A stretch of 64,000 nucleotides of DNA from Nonomuraea guangzhouensis (GTDB taxonomy: Bacteria; Actinomycetota; Actinomycetes; Streptosporangiales; Streptosporangiaceae). The notes beneath the pieces were generated by a model, which was given only the letters and a program-made list of their open reading frames with translations, did no database searches and was not told the origin of the DNA. Each line of letters begins with the position of its first letter. Position 1 is the first letter of the stretch. The stretch lies in assembly GCF_019396345.1 (NCBI RefSeq), contig NZ_JAHKRM010000029.1:120641-184640 (forward strand), read 5' to 3'. Of the stretch, positions 51,659-60,877 are shown piece by piece. A program made the position numbers and the translations under genes.

Positions 51659-52699
51659 ATGACCCCAGAGGAGCGGCTGCACGCCGACTTCACGGCAGAA
51701 CACCTCATCCCGCTCTGGACCCAGGTCGGCGATCTGATGCCGGCCCACCCCAAGCCGAAGGCCAGGCCCCACGTGTGGGCCTGGAAGACGCTGCACCCGC
51801 TGGCCGAGCGGGCCGGCGACCTCGTGCCCGTCGGCCGGGGCGGCGAGCGGCGCGCGATCGCGCTGGCCAACCCCGGGCTGAACGGCCTGCCGTACGCCAC
51901 GCCGACCCTGTGGGCGGCCATCCAGTACCTGGGTCCGCGCGAGGTCGCCCCCGAGCACCGGCACACCCAGAACGCCTTCCGCTTCGTCGTCGAAGGCGAA
52001 GGCGTGTGGACCGTGGTCAACGGCGACCCGGTGGCGATGCGGCGCGGCGACTTCCTCCTCACGCCCGGCTGGCACTTCCACGGCCACCACAACACCACGG
52101 ACGCGCCGATGGCGTGGATCGACGGGCTGGACATCCCGCTCGTCCACCACACCGACACCTCGTTCTTCGAGTTCGGCCCCGACCAGGTCACCGACACCAC
52201 GACCCCGCACGTGTCCCGTTCGGAGCGGCTGTGGGCGCACCCGGGGCTGCGGCCGCTCTCGGCTCTGGGGGCCACGCCCAGCTCGCCGATCGCCGCCTAC
52301 CGCTGGGAGCACACCGACCGCGCGCTCGACGAGCAGCTGGCGCTGGAGGACGAGGGCCATCCCGGGCCGGTCGGGCCGGGCCACGCCGCCGTCCGCTACA
52401 CCAACCCGACCACTGGCGGTGACGTCATGCCGACGATCAGGGCCGAGTTCCACCGGCTGCGTCCCGGTGCCGTCACCGCCCCGCGCCGGGAGGTGGGGTC
52501 GTCGGTCTACCAGGTGTTCGACGGCGAGGGCACGGTCACGCTCGACGGCGTGGAGCGTACGCTGACCAGGGGTGATCTCGTCGTGGTGCCGTCCTGGTGC
52601 GCGTGGTCGTTCCGGGCCGGCAGCCGCTTCGACCTGTTCCGCTTCGCCGACACGCCTGTCTTCGAGGGCCTGCACCAATATCGAGAGGAGCTTCTGTGA
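51659..52699 (+). CDS. gentisate 1,2-dioxygenase-like bicupin
   Basis: 346 residues, the usual length of gentisate 1,2-dioxygenase, with two cupin domains. The N-terminal Fe(II) site is seen in EHRHTQNAFRFVVEGEG with the HxH pair and a further His in GWHFHGHHN; the C-terminal cupin lacks a full metal site. It opens the gentisate ring to maleylpyruvate. Neighbours encode the next two pathway steps. ATG 51659. Confidence 0.9.
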   Translation: MTPEERLHADFTAEHLIPLWTQVGDLMPAHPKPKARPHVWAWKTLHPLAERAGDLVPVGRGGERRAIALANPGLNGLPYATPTLWAAIQYLGPREVAPEHRHTQNAFRFVVEGEGVWTVVNGDPVAMRRGDFLLTPGWHFHGHHNTTDAPMAWIDGLDIPLVHHTDTSFFEFGPDQVTDTTTPHVSRSERLWAHPGLRPLSALGATPSSPIAAYRWEHTDRALDEQLALEDEGHPGPVGPGHAAVRYTNPTTGGDVMPTIRAEFHRLRPGAVTAPRREVGSSVYQVFDGEGTVTLDGVERTLTRGDLVVVPSWCAWSFRAGSRFDLFRFADTPVFEGLHQYREELL

Positions 52700-52727
52700 A
52701 GCTCCCGTTCCACCGAGAGGAAAACGC

Positions 52728-53549
52728 GTGAAGCTCGCGACCCTGCGACTGCCCCGCGGCACCACCGCCGCCCGTGTCGACGGCGAGTACGCCGTGGAGA
52801 TCGGGGCACCCGACGTCGGGGCGCTGCTCGCCCAGCCCGGCTGGCAGGAGCCGGCCGCCGCCGCGGACGGCCCGCGACACCCGCTCGCCGGCGCGGACCT
52901 CGCCCCCGTGGTGCCGCGCCCAGGAAAGATCATTTGTGTCGGGCTCAACTACCGCACCCACATCCTGGAGATGGGCCGCGAGCTGCCCGCCTATCCCACG
53001 CTGTTCGCCAAGTTCGCCGACGCCCTGATCGGCCCGTACGACGACATCGCGCTCCCCGCCGTCTCCGAGGCCATGGACTGGGAGGCCGAGCTCGCCGTCG
53101 TCATCGGCACGGAGGTACGGCACGCCTCGCCCGAACAGGCCCAGGCCGCCATCGCCGGCTACTCGGTGCTCAACGACGTGACGGCCCGCGACTACCAGAA
53201 CCGCACGCTGCAGTGGCTCCAGGGCAAGACGTTCGAGTCCACCACCCCGTTCGGGCCCTACCTCGTCACGCCCGACGAACTCGACGGGGCGCTGATCATG
53301 CGGTGCGAGATCGACGGAGAGGTGGTGCAGGAGGCGGACACCGCCGACCTGGTGTTCCCACCGGCCGAGCTGATCGCGTACATATCGAAGATCATCACCC
53401 TGCGCCCCGGTGACGTGATCGCGACCGGCACCCCCGGCGGGGTGGGGCACGCCCGCAAGCCGCCGCGCTACCTCGCCGACGGCGACAAGGTGGTGACCCG
53501 GATCGCGGGCGTCGGCGAGCTGGTCAACGTGGCGCGCCGCGATGGCTGA
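52728..53549 (+). CDS. fumarylacetoacetate hydrolase-family protein (likely fumarylpyruvate hydrolase)
   Basis: 273 residues of the FAH superfamily: IICVGLNYRTHILEMG, metal-binding acidic residues in DWEAELAVVIG, and GDVIATGTPGGVG at the C-terminus. In a gentisate operon this family hydrolyses fumarylpyruvate to fumarate and pyruvate. GTG 52728 follows GAGAGG (52715-52720). The 3' end overlaps the maleylpyruvate isomerase gene by 8 bp. Confidence 0.88.
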   Translation: MKLATLRLPRGTTAARVDGEYAVEIGAPDVGALLAQPGWQEPAAAADGPRHPLAGADLAPVVPRPGKIICVGLNYRTHILEMGRELPAYPTLFAKFADALIGPYDDIALPAVSEAMDWEAELAVVIGTEVRHASPEQAQAAIAGYSVLNDVTARDYQNRTLQWLQGKTFESTTPFGPYLVTPDELDGALIMRCEIDGEVVQEADTADLVFPPAELIAYISKIITLRPGDVIATGTPGGVGHARKPPRYLADGDKVVTRIAGVGELVNVARRDG

Positions 53550-54219
53550 CCTCGCCTGGCTCGACTCCGGCACCGCGTACTTCGCCGCCCGCCTCGACGG
53601 AGCCGACCTCGACCGGCCCAGCCGACTCCCCGGGTGGACCGGTCGGCACCTGGTGGCCCACGTCGCCTGCAACGCGTCGGCGCTCGGGCGGCTCGCCCAT
53701 TGGGCGCGGACCGGCGAAGAGACGCCGATGTACGCGAGCGCGGAGGCGCGGGCGGCCGAGATCGAGGAGCAGGCGCGGCTCTCGCCCGCCGAACTCCTCG
53801 TTCTGGCCGAAGAGGGCGCCGCCCGGCTGCGGGCGGCGCTGGAGGACCTGTCGGCTCCGCAGTGGGAGGCGCGGGTACGCACCGCGCAGGGCCGCATGGT
53901 GCCCGCCTCGGAGATCCCGTGGATGCGGGCCCGCGAGATGTGGATCCACGCGGTGGACCTGGGGACGGGCGGGCGGTTCGAGGACTTCCCGCCCGGGTTC
54001 GTGGACGCGCTGCTCACGGACGTGACGGAGCTGTGGGCACGGCGGGGGCAGGGCCCCGCCGTGGTGCTCGCACCGACCGACAGGCAGCGGGCCTGGGGTG
54101 AGCCGGACGTGTCGGACGCGGGCCGGGTGAGCGGGACGGCCGCCGAGCTGGCCGCCTGGGTCACCGGCCGTGGTCCGGCCCCTGACCCTGCGGCACCCGC
54201 GCTCGGCCGCTGGCTCTAG
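53542..54219 (+). CDS. mycothiol-dependent maleylpyruvate isomerase
   Basis: 225 residues of the DinB-like maleylpyruvate isomerase family. Zn ligands are visible in GRHLVAHVACNA and in MRAREMWIHAVDLGTG; the C-terminal part carries the MDMPI_C-type end. It isomerises maleylpyruvate to fumarylpyruvate with mycothiol as cofactor, which places the organism in the actinobacteria. Overlaps the hydrolase by 8 bp, and its stop overlaps the convergent SGNH gene by 4 bp. Confidence 0.9.
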   Translation: MADLAWLDSGTAYFAARLDGADLDRPSRLPGWTGRHLVAHVACNASALGRLAHWARTGEETPMYASAEARAAEIEEQARLSPAELLVLAEEGAARLRAALEDLSAPQWEARVRTAQGRMVPASEIPWMRAREMWIHAVDLGTGGRFEDFPPGFVDALLTDVTELWARRGQGPAVVLAPTDRQRAWGEPDVSDAGRVSGTAAELAAWVTGRGPAPDPAAPALGRWL

Positions 54220-55364
54220 GAAGGGCCCTCGCTTTCACGTACGGCTCTGGCGACGATGTCGGCCATGGCCTCGGCTCCCGCGTCGTTGGGATGGATGTGA
54301 TCGCCGCTGTCGTAGTCGGACCGCAGGACAGCCGGCGCGGCCGGGTCGCGCAGCGCGCGGTCCAGGTCCGCGACGACGTCGAAGTGGGCGCGGATCCACT
54401 TGTTGACGTGCTGCCGGGTCCGTTCCCCCTCGGGGGTGTCGAATCCGGGGCTGACACCGTCCGCTCCGGCGAACGGTGTCAAGGTCGCGACCACCGTTGT
54501 CAGCCCCGCACGCGCGGCTTGCCGGGTGATCGAGTCGAGCCCGTCGATGAGATCGTCCGCCGGCACGGCGGGCAGACCCAGCATGCCCGGCAGGCCGATG
54601 TCGTTGAGGCCCAGCTCCACGACGACGTGCGTCACCCCCGGCGCGGCGAGCACGTCGCGCTCGAACCGGGCGATGCCCCGTTCGCCGAAGACGTCACTGA
54701 GCAGCCTGTTGCCCGCGATGCCGAGGTTGACCACGGAAGTGTCGGCGAGTCTGCCGGCCAGCAGGTCGGGATAACGACGGTGGGTGCCGTGGGTGGTGCC
54801 CACGCCGTCGGTGATCGAGTCGCCGAAAGCCGCGACCACCCGGCGGCCCTCGGGCGCCTCGATGTCGATGCCGCCGAGGTGAAACCGGGATTCCACCTCT
54901 TCGGCACCCGTCAGGCGCGTACGGGAGACGGCGTCACCCGCTACCACGTAACCGGTCTGCAGGGCGAAGGGATGGTAGGTGGCCGGCCCGGCATCCGAGG
55001 CGTGGTACGTGCTGACCGCCAGGTCGCTCACGCCCGCTGTGACGAAGTCGACGGGATCGCTCACGGCCTCGGCCCCGGCCTCGATCGTCACCTGCGCCGT
55101 CCCCCCGAAGGTGACCGCGGTGTCGGTGCCCGCGGTGATCGAGGATCGGGTGTCGTGCGCGGCCACGCTGGTCCGGGCGATGGTGAGGGGCTGCTTGCCG
55201 TACTGGTTGCTGAGGCGGATCCGCAGACGATCACCGGCCCCGCGGACACGCACGACCTGACGCAGCGTCTGGTCGTTGAAGGCACGCGAGGGGTGGATGA
55301 GCGTCATCGACTCGTACGCGCTGACCGGGGCCGACCTGAAGGCCGCCGTCCAAATGGTGGTCAT
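54216..55364 (-). CDS. SGNH/GDSL-type hydrolase
   Basis: 382 residues with an N-terminal beta-rich region (about 1-165) and an SGNH hydrolase domain: block I AAFGDSITDG (catalytic Ser), Gly in NLGIAGNRL, Asn in VVELGLNDIG, and the Asp/His pair in YDSGDHIHPN. No signal peptide is apparent. Such enzymes deacylate carbohydrates or lipids. Confidence 0.88.
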   Translation of the reverse strand: MTTIWTAAFRSAPVSAYESMTLIHPSRAFNDQTLRQVVRVRGAGDRLRIRLSNQYGKQPLTIARTSVAAHDTRSSITAGTDTAVTFGGTAQVTIEAGAEAVSDPVDFVTAGVSDLAVSTYHASDAGPATYHPFALQTGYVVAGDAVSRTRLTGAEEVESRFHLGGIDIEAPEGRRVVAAFGDSITDGVGTTHGTHRRYPDLLAGRLADTSVVNLGIAGNRLLSDVFGERGIARFERDVLAAPGVTHVVVELGLNDIGLPGMLGLPAVPADDLIDGLDSITRQAARAGLTTVVATLTPFAGADGVSPGFDTPEGERTRQHVNKWIRAHFDVVADLDRALRDPAAPAVLRSDYDSGDHIHPNDAGAEAMADIVARAVRESEGPS

Positions 55365-55368
55365 GTGT

Positions 55369-56148
55369 TCAGCCCTCCAGGGAGCGCAGCAGGTGGCGGG
55401 TGATGTCGCTGAGTCTCGCGGCGGCCTCGGACGAGAACGACGGGTCGTCCAGGCTGATCGGCTCGTTCTGCATGAAGGCGCTGAGCGGGGCGGCAGGCGG
55501 GTCGTCGACGCGGGCGATGAGGGGTTTGACGCCTTCGGCGACCGGCGCGGCGTACCTCTTGAACGACTCGACGTGGGCGGCGGTCGCGGCGTCGTACTCG
55601 CCGCGGAAGGCGGTGGACACGAGCCCGGGGTTGATCAGGACATAGCGGGTAAGGGCGCTCGGCCGCTCGGCGGCGAAGGCGGCGCCGAGCAGGTCGTTGG
55701 CCCGCCCGGCCTGCATCTGGGCCGCCACCCCGTCATAGCCGCGCGCCAGCATCAGGTCGTCCCAGTGGACGCGGCCCATGGGGACGCCCGGGCCGGACAC
55801 GTTGATGATGACTCCGGGATCGGTCAGGCCGTGGCTGAGGAGGTAGCGGCTCAGGTACTCCAGCGCGAAGGTGGCCTCCAATCCCTCGGCGGTGACGAAC
55901 CGGGTGGAGCGGAAGTACCTGGCGCACAGCACGAGTGCGTCAACGGCCGGGCAGGCGGCGTTGATCTCGTCGATGACCCGCCTGTTCTCGCTGACCAGGC
56001 TCAGGTCCGCGGCGATGAACCGGGCGCCGGGGAGGGCTTTGTCCTGGTCGCGGCCGACGATGACGACGGTGTCGCCGCGGCGGAGGTAGGTGCGGGCGAG
56101 CTCTTTGCCCATCCCGTCGGTGCCACCTGTGATCACCAAGGTCTTCAA
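55369..56148 (-). CDS. atypical short-chain dehydrogenase/reductase
   Basis: 259 residues with the SDR cofactor motif TGGTDGMGKE and a Rossmann core, but the usual YxxxK is absent: the aligned segment reads GVAAQMQAGRANDLL, with no Tyr and Arg where Lys belongs. It could be a non-catalytic or atypical SDR, such as those binding a ligand. It overlaps the MFS gene by 4 bp and is probably cotranscribed with it, suggesting a role linked to export of the same compound. Confidence 0.75.
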   Translation of the reverse strand: MKTLVITGGTDGMGKELARTYLRRGDTVVIVGRDQDKALPGARFIAADLSLVSENRRVIDEINAACPAVDALVLCARYFRSTRFVTAEGLEATFALEYLSRYLLSHGLTDPGVIINVSGPGVPMGRVHWDDLMLARGYDGVAAQMQAGRANDLLGAAFAAERPSALTRYVLINPGLVSTAFRGEYDAATAAHVESFKRYAAPVAEGVKPLIARVDDPPAAPLSAFMQNEPISLDDPSFSSEAAARLSDITRHLLRSLEG

Positions 56149-57545
56149 AGGGAGGCCTTTCCGGTCAGAGCGGGTTCAGGAGCGGTCGAAGGACGGCCGG
56201 GCAGGAGCGGGATGACGGCCAGGACGATCGCGATCATGGCGAGGGTGAGCCAGAAGATGCCGTGGAAACCGGTGATCGGGTCACCGGCGGTCTGCAGGAC
56301 GAGCGTGACCAGGGCGACGCCCAGTGCGGCGCCGAGCTGGTTGAGCATGTAGAGCACGGAGCTGCCCTGCGCCACCAGCGGGCCGGGCAGGCTGCGATAG
56401 AGCGACCCCATGGTCGGGGCGCTGAAGCAGCCCATGCCGAGCCCGATCCCCAACGCGGCCAGCACCGGCCAGACCTCGGCGGTGTCCGCGCCGATCCGGG
56501 TGAACGCCAGCGCGCTGAGCCCGGCCAGGATCGCGCCCGCCGCCGCCAGGCCGCGGGCGCCGAGCCGGTCCGACAGCCGTCCGGCCAGCGGCATGGCGAT
56601 CGCCCCACCCAGGCCCGCGGGCGCCATCAGCAGTCCGGCGGCGAGCACGCCGTGCCCGTGCGCCTGCTGGTAATACAGCGGCAGGGCGAACAGCGTCGCG
56701 AAGTTGGCCAGGCCGCCGAGCCCCATGATCGTGACGCCGGCGACGAAGCCGCGACTGGCGAACAGCCTGAGTTCGATCAGGGCCGGCGTGCCGCGGGCCC
56801 GCAGCGCGTGCCCGGCATAGCCGGCGAGCAGCGCCGCGCCTGCGACCAGCGGCAGGACGACGCGCCCGCCCTGCTCGGCCGACTGCGACAACGCGAGCAC
56901 CAGAGCCGCGAAACCGGGCGCGAGCAGGGCCAGGCCCAGGACGTCCAGCCGGGTCCGTGTCCGGTCCGCCGGCTCGTCGGCGGGCACTGTGTGCCGCGCG
57001 AGCAGGTAGGCGAGCACGCCGACGGGCACGCTGAGCAGGAACATCCAGCGCCAGCTCAGGGCGTCGAGCACCGCGCCGCCCGCGACCGGCCCGAGGACGG
57101 GCCCGAGCGACAGCACCACTCCCATCAACCCCATCACCCGTCCCGCCCGGTGTGGTCCCGCGGCGCGGGCCAGCAGGATCAGCACCAGCGGGTCGAGGAT
57201 CCCGGCGCCGACCCCTTGGGCGGCGCGGAAGACGATCAGGCTGCCGACGTTCCAGGCCAGCCCGGCGGCCAGCGAGCCCGCCACGAACACCGCCAGGCCC
57301 GCCAGCCAGAGCCGCTTGCCGCCGAACCGGTCGACCGCCCAGGTGGTGAACGGGATGGTGGCGGTGACGGCCAGCAGGAAGCCGGTCGAGGCCCAGCCGA
57401 CGGTGCTGAACGAGGTGTCGAACGCCCTGGCCAGCGTGCCGGTGGCCACGGCCGCCATCGTGCTGTTGAGAATGCCCAGCAGCCCGCCGAGCAGGATCAC
57501 GGCGACCATCGCCAGTAACCGTCGATCCAAATCTTTTGAACTCAT
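56145..57545 (-). CDS. MFS drug exporter, DHA2-type
   Basis: 466 residues with about 14 hydrophobic helices; motif A-like WAVDRFGGKRLWLAG and motif C-like GPVLGPVAGG and the early LNSTMAAVA segment (analogous to the conserved D1/D motif where Asp is replaced by Asn) indicate the EmrB/QacA family. It exports drugs or toxic products. It is divergent from a TetR gene with a 54-bp gap that carries an inverted repeat; the downstream SDR gene is coupled. Confidence 0.9.
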   Translation of the reverse strand: MSSKDLDRRLLAMVAVILLGGLLGILNSTMAAVATGTLARAFDTSFSTVGWASTGFLLAVTATIPFTTWAVDRFGGKRLWLAGLAVFVAGSLAAGLAWNVGSLIVFRAAQGVGAGILDPLVLILLARAAGPHRAGRVMGLMGVVLSLGPVLGPVAGGAVLDALSWRWMFLLSVPVGVLAYLLARHTVPADEPADRTRTRLDVLGLALLAPGFAALVLALSQSAEQGGRVVLPLVAGAALLAGYAGHALRARGTPALIELRLFASRGFVAGVTIMGLGGLANFATLFALPLYYQQAHGHGVLAAGLLMAPAGLGGAIAMPLAGRLSDRLGARGLAAAGAILAGLSALAFTRIGADTAEVWPVLAALGIGLGMGCFSAPTMGSLYRSLPGPLVAQGSSVLYMLNQLGAALGVALVTLVLQTAGDPITGFHGIFWLTLAMIAIVLAVIPLLPGRPSTAPEPALTGKASL

Positions 57546-57582
57546 GGGTTCAACATACTATTCAGTTCATGTTGTTGAACCC
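57546..57582. promoter_or_regulatory. TetR operator candidate
   Basis: GGGTTCAACA and TGTTGAACCC, 10-bp arms separated by 17 bases, lie between the divergent MFS and TetR genes and partly cover a CATACTATTC-type promoter. This is the usual place for a TetR site. Confidence 0.75.
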
Positions 57583-57599
57583 GTTGGTATAGTCGATGC

Positions 57600-58214
57600 A
57601 TGACCACATCGCACGGGCGGATCGACAAGCGGCAGGCGATCTTGCGGGGCGCGTTCGCGGTGTTCGCCCGGCAGGGCTACGCCCAGGCCTGCGTCCAGGA
57701 GATCGCCGACGAGGCGGGCGTGGCCAAGCCGACGGTCTACAACCACCTCAGCGACAAGGCCACCCTGTTCCAGCACGCCGTCCAGGAGGCGGCGCAGGTC
57801 GCCCTCCGGCAGCGACTGGCCGCGCTGGAGCCGCTCGCCGAGCCCGGTGACGACCTGCGCGCCACGATCGAGGGCGTCGGCCACGAACTGCTCCGCCTCC
57901 ACTGCGACGAGCACTCCTGCGCGCTGCGACGACTCCTCTACTCGGAGATCACCCGTTTTCCTGACATCCTCGACGTCGTCCTCGAGTCCGGTCCGCACCG
58001 GCTCACCCAGGCGCTGGCCGATCGGCTGGCCCGCCTCACCCTCTCCGGCCGCCTGCGCGCCACCGACCCCGAGCGGGCGGCCGAGCAGCTCCTCGCCCTG
58101 CTCATCGGCCCCTTGGAGGCCCGCTCCCGGATGGGCACCCGCCTCATCGGCGACGATGAGCTGTGGGAGGTGACCCGTGCCGCCGTCGACACCTTCCTCC
58201 GGACGTATGCCTGA
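57600..58214 (+). CDS. TetR-family repressor of the MFS/SDR operon
   Basis: 204 residues: TetR N-terminal HTH (QEIADEAGVAKPTVYNHLSD) and a C-terminal ligand domain with a Cys pair (HCDEHSCALRRLL). It probably represses the divergent exporter and itself through the inverted repeat at 57546. Its last base (58214) abuts the convergent heparinase gene end (58215). Confidence 0.9.
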   Translation: MTTSHGRIDKRQAILRGAFAVFARQGYAQACVQEIADEAGVAKPTVYNHLSDKATLFQHAVQEAAQVALRQRLAALEPLAEPGDDLRATIEGVGHELLRLHCDEHSCALRRLLYSEITRFPDILDVVLESGPHRLTQALADRLARLTLSGRLRATDPERAAEQLLALLIGPLEARSRMGTRLIGDDELWEVTRAAVDTFLRTYA

Positions 58215-59798
58215 TCACTGTGGCCGGCACAGCGCCGACCCGCCGAAAGTGACCGGTCCGCCGGGCGTGCGCACCGTGATCAGGCCGCCCTCCGCCGAGA
58301 CCGCCGGGTCCTCGCTGCCCGGCACGATCACGGTGAGCAGCCGGGAAGCCTCCGGCGACGACACCGTCACGGTCTCCGCCGTCCGGAGGTAGCCCGGTGA
58401 GACCGTGCCTCGTTGTACCGTCTGACCGCCCATCGGCCGGCCGTCGGTCGTGAGCTGCAGGAGCGTCACGCGGCGGGCGTCGTCACCCAGCACCACGACG
58501 CCGTCACGCTGATCGACCAGCCGGAGCGACGGGTCGAAGTGCCACAGAGCGCGCACCGCGTACGCCTCCGGCACCGTGTCCAGCACCGCCATCAGGTCTG
58601 ATCCATGGCTGACCAGGACCTCGCGCGTACGGCGCACGCCATAGGCGTCGTCGCTGAGCCGGAACGACTGCCGCGACGCGCCGACGTCAGCGGCGTCCAG
58701 GCGCGTGGCCCTACCCGCCCGGAAGTCGGCGCCCACCACGACGGGCACGTTGTGTGCGTCGGGCGACCTGGTCCACGCCACGTAGTCGGTCTTCTCGTAC
58801 GAGTGGAAACCGGCCTCGACCAGCACCGGACGGCCTTGCGCGTGATAGGTGACGCCGAGGTGGTCCTCGTGCCCGTGCAGCCGCCGCCCCGGCCCGAACC
58901 TGATCGAGTAGAACGCCGACTCCGGGTCGCCCCACGCGGTCCTGCCGAAGACGTAGCCGCCGTCGAAGACCCGCACCGTCACCCCGTCGTGCGCGAACCT
59001 GGCCGCCCGCGTGTCAGCCGGGCTGTCCCCGAGCGGCGCCAGGAAGCCATCGGGCTGCGTGGCATGGGCGATGTACGCCTCGAGGGCGCTCCGGCGGGCC
59101 GCCAGCCGTTTCGGGATCCCGGCCCCGCTCTCCTCGATCGCCCGTAAGGCCACCCCCAGCCGCCGGTGCACGTACAGCCCGTACCTCGGCGCCTGCTCGT
59201 GCAGCACGCCCTGCTCGTCGATGGCGAGCTCGGCCGAGGCGAGCATCCGGCGGATCGCCAGGTCACGCCAGCCGTCCCGGCCCAGGCGGCAGCCCACCAC
59301 CAGCAGCCCGATGTCCTGGTCCAGGCCGTGGTTGTGCCCCTGGCGGTAGAGCGCAGGGTCGGACAGGATCTCGCCGTGCTCGGTGAGGCTGTCCAGCAGA
59401 CGGGGGCTGTCCACGTGGGCGCTGAGGCACACCAGCGCGGGGGCGCGCAGCGCGACGGCGTGCTCGGCCCAGGCCCAGGGGCTGATGTCGGCGTCGCTAC
59501 GCGGGTTCTTGCGCAGCCAGTCGTCGGCCACGGATTCGGCCCGGTCGAGGCAGGCCCGGTCGCCCGAGCGCTCGTACTCGGCGACCAGGCGGCCCATCCA
59601 GCGCAGGGTGTGCAGGTTCAAGGCCCAGGAGCGGTTGCCGTGCGGGTTCAGCCGCCAGTCGATGTCCTGGCCGAGGTCCACCGGGGGCAGGCCGACGAAG
59701 GTCACCCGCCCGGCCATCACCTCCGGCACCTTGATCGTGGGGAACTGGTCGGCCAGGCAGATCGCCCGGCCGAGCGCCTTACGGGCACGCCAGAACAT
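58215..59798 (-). CDS. heparinase II/III-family polysaccharide lyase-like protein
   Basis: 527 residues: an alpha-toroid N-terminal domain (about 1-270; PHGNRSWALNLHTLRWMG, HNHGLDQDIGLL) and a C-terminal beta-sandwich with the heparinase II/III signature LHGHEDHLGVTYHAQGRPVL followed by VEAGFHSYEKTDY. Related proteins act on alginate, heparin-like or bacterial exopolysaccharides; in actinobacteria many sit in polysaccharide clusters. There is no signal peptide, so it may work inside the cell. Confidence 0.85.
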   Translation of the reverse strand: MFWRARKALGRAICLADQFPTIKVPEVMAGRVTFVGLPPVDLGQDIDWRLNPHGNRSWALNLHTLRWMGRLVAEYERSGDRACLDRAESVADDWLRKNPRSDADISPWAWAEHAVALRAPALVCLSAHVDSPRLLDSLTEHGEILSDPALYRQGHNHGLDQDIGLLVVGCRLGRDGWRDLAIRRMLASAELAIDEQGVLHEQAPRYGLYVHRRLGVALRAIEESGAGIPKRLAARRSALEAYIAHATQPDGFLAPLGDSPADTRAARFAHDGVTVRVFDGGYVFGRTAWGDPESAFYSIRFGPGRRLHGHEDHLGVTYHAQGRPVLVEAGFHSYEKTDYVAWTRSPDAHNVPVVVGADFRAGRATRLDAADVGASRQSFRLSDDAYGVRRTREVLVSHGSDLMAVLDTVPEAYAVRALWHFDPSLRLVDQRDGVVVLGDDARRVTLLQLTTDGRPMGGQTVQRGTVSPGYLRTAETVTVSSPEASRLLTVIVPGSEDPAVSAEGGLITVRTPGGPVTFGGSALCRPQ

Positions 59799-59989
59799 GC
59801 GGTGACTCCTGATTTCGGGCGCGCGAAACCCACGCGCGGCGCAGTCGGCGAGGCGCGAGGTTCACGGGCGATGGAAGGCGCGCGAGGTCCACGCGCGGCA
59901 CAGCGTGCGGCGCGGGGGAGCGCGCGGGTGGATTCGCGGAGGCGGTGAGGTCAGGGCACGGACGCACCCTGACTTATGGGCTTATGGGG
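59799..59989. repeat. intergenic gap with short imperfect repeats
   Basis: Between the two minus-strand genes, GGCGCGCGAAACCCACGCGC and a close relative recur at about 59817 and 59876, and a TTATGG unit repeats at about 59970-59995. No gene or regulatory site can be called. Confidence 0.4.
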
Positions 59990-60877
59990 TTATGGCCGCG
60001 TGCTCCCGGTCTCGGAGACGGCCGGGCCCTTGTCGGTCCAACCGGCAACCAGGACCACCTCGGACCGCTGCCTACCCCCGCCGTACGCCCCCGCGTCGTC
60101 GGTGCAGGACAGCACCTGCGAGCTGGCCACGTCGATGATCAGCGTCCGCTCGACAGCCGGTTCGCCGTCCAGCTCGAACGCGAATGCGTCACCGGTCCGG
60201 CCCCGCTGGTCCGTGCTCCGGCCCAGGTAGTGGACGTTCGGCAGGTCGCCGAGCAGCCGGTAGGCCGCCGCCCGGACGCCCGGCGGCGACGGCTTGCTCC
60301 ACAGCAGCCCGCTGACCGCGTCCGCCAGGACGCCGTCGCCGGACCCGGCGGGCAGCATCCCGACCACCCATTCCTTCAGCGCGGCCGGGTCGGTCGGCAG
60401 CCGCTGGATCTGCTCGAACGTCAGATCCTTCCCGGCCATGCTGAACGGCGCCTTCCTGCCCGAGAACACGACGACTTTCGCGGACCGGCCCGCCGGCCGC
60501 TCGCCTGTCCACGCCTTCCCGTCGCGGGTGGCCCAGAGGTCGGTGACCTTCGTGCCGTCGTGGAGCTTCTCGATGTGCCAGTACGTCCCCTTGCCGGCCG
60601 GGCCCGACGCCGCCGTGGTCGCGGCGGCCAGCAGGATCGACCGCCCGGAGACCACCGAGCCGGTCTGGCCCGCCGTACGAGGCGATACGAGCGCCACCAC
60701 GGCCGCCACAGCGACCGCCGCCGCGAGACCGCCCACGGCCGCCCGCCAAGAGAACAACCACGACTTGCGCGAGGAGGGGCGCCGCTCGGCCTCCAGCCGC
60801 TCGCGGACCCTGGCCTTGAGCGCCGGATCGGCCGGCGGCTCGCCGTACAGTTCGCGGATCGACGACAGCTCATCCAT
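59990..60877 (-). CDS. CU044_5270-type membrane protein
   Basis: 295 residues: a cytoplasmic N-terminus (MDELSSIRELYGEPPADPAL), a transmembrane helix at about 47-66 and an extracytoplasmic part with YWHIEKLHDGTKVTDLWATR, as in the CU044_5270 family found only in actinobacteria. It is encoded downstream of, and overlaps by 8 bp, an ECF sigma gene, so it may be its anti-sigma-like partner. Function unknown. Confidence 0.82.
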   Translation of the reverse strand: MDELSSIRELYGEPPADPALKARVRERLEAERRPSSRKSWLFSWRAAVGGLAAAVAVAAVVALVSPRTAGQTGSVVSGRSILLAAATTAASGPAGKGTYWHIEKLHDGTKVTDLWATRDGKAWTGERPAGRSAKVVVFSGRKAPFSMAGKDLTFEQIQRLPTDPAALKEWVVGMLPAGSGDGVLADAVSGLLWSKPSPPGVRAAAYRLLGDLPNVHYLGRSTDQRGRTGDAFAFELDGEPAVERTLIIDVASSQVLSCTDDAGAYGGGRQRSEVVLVAGWTDKGPAVSETGSTRP

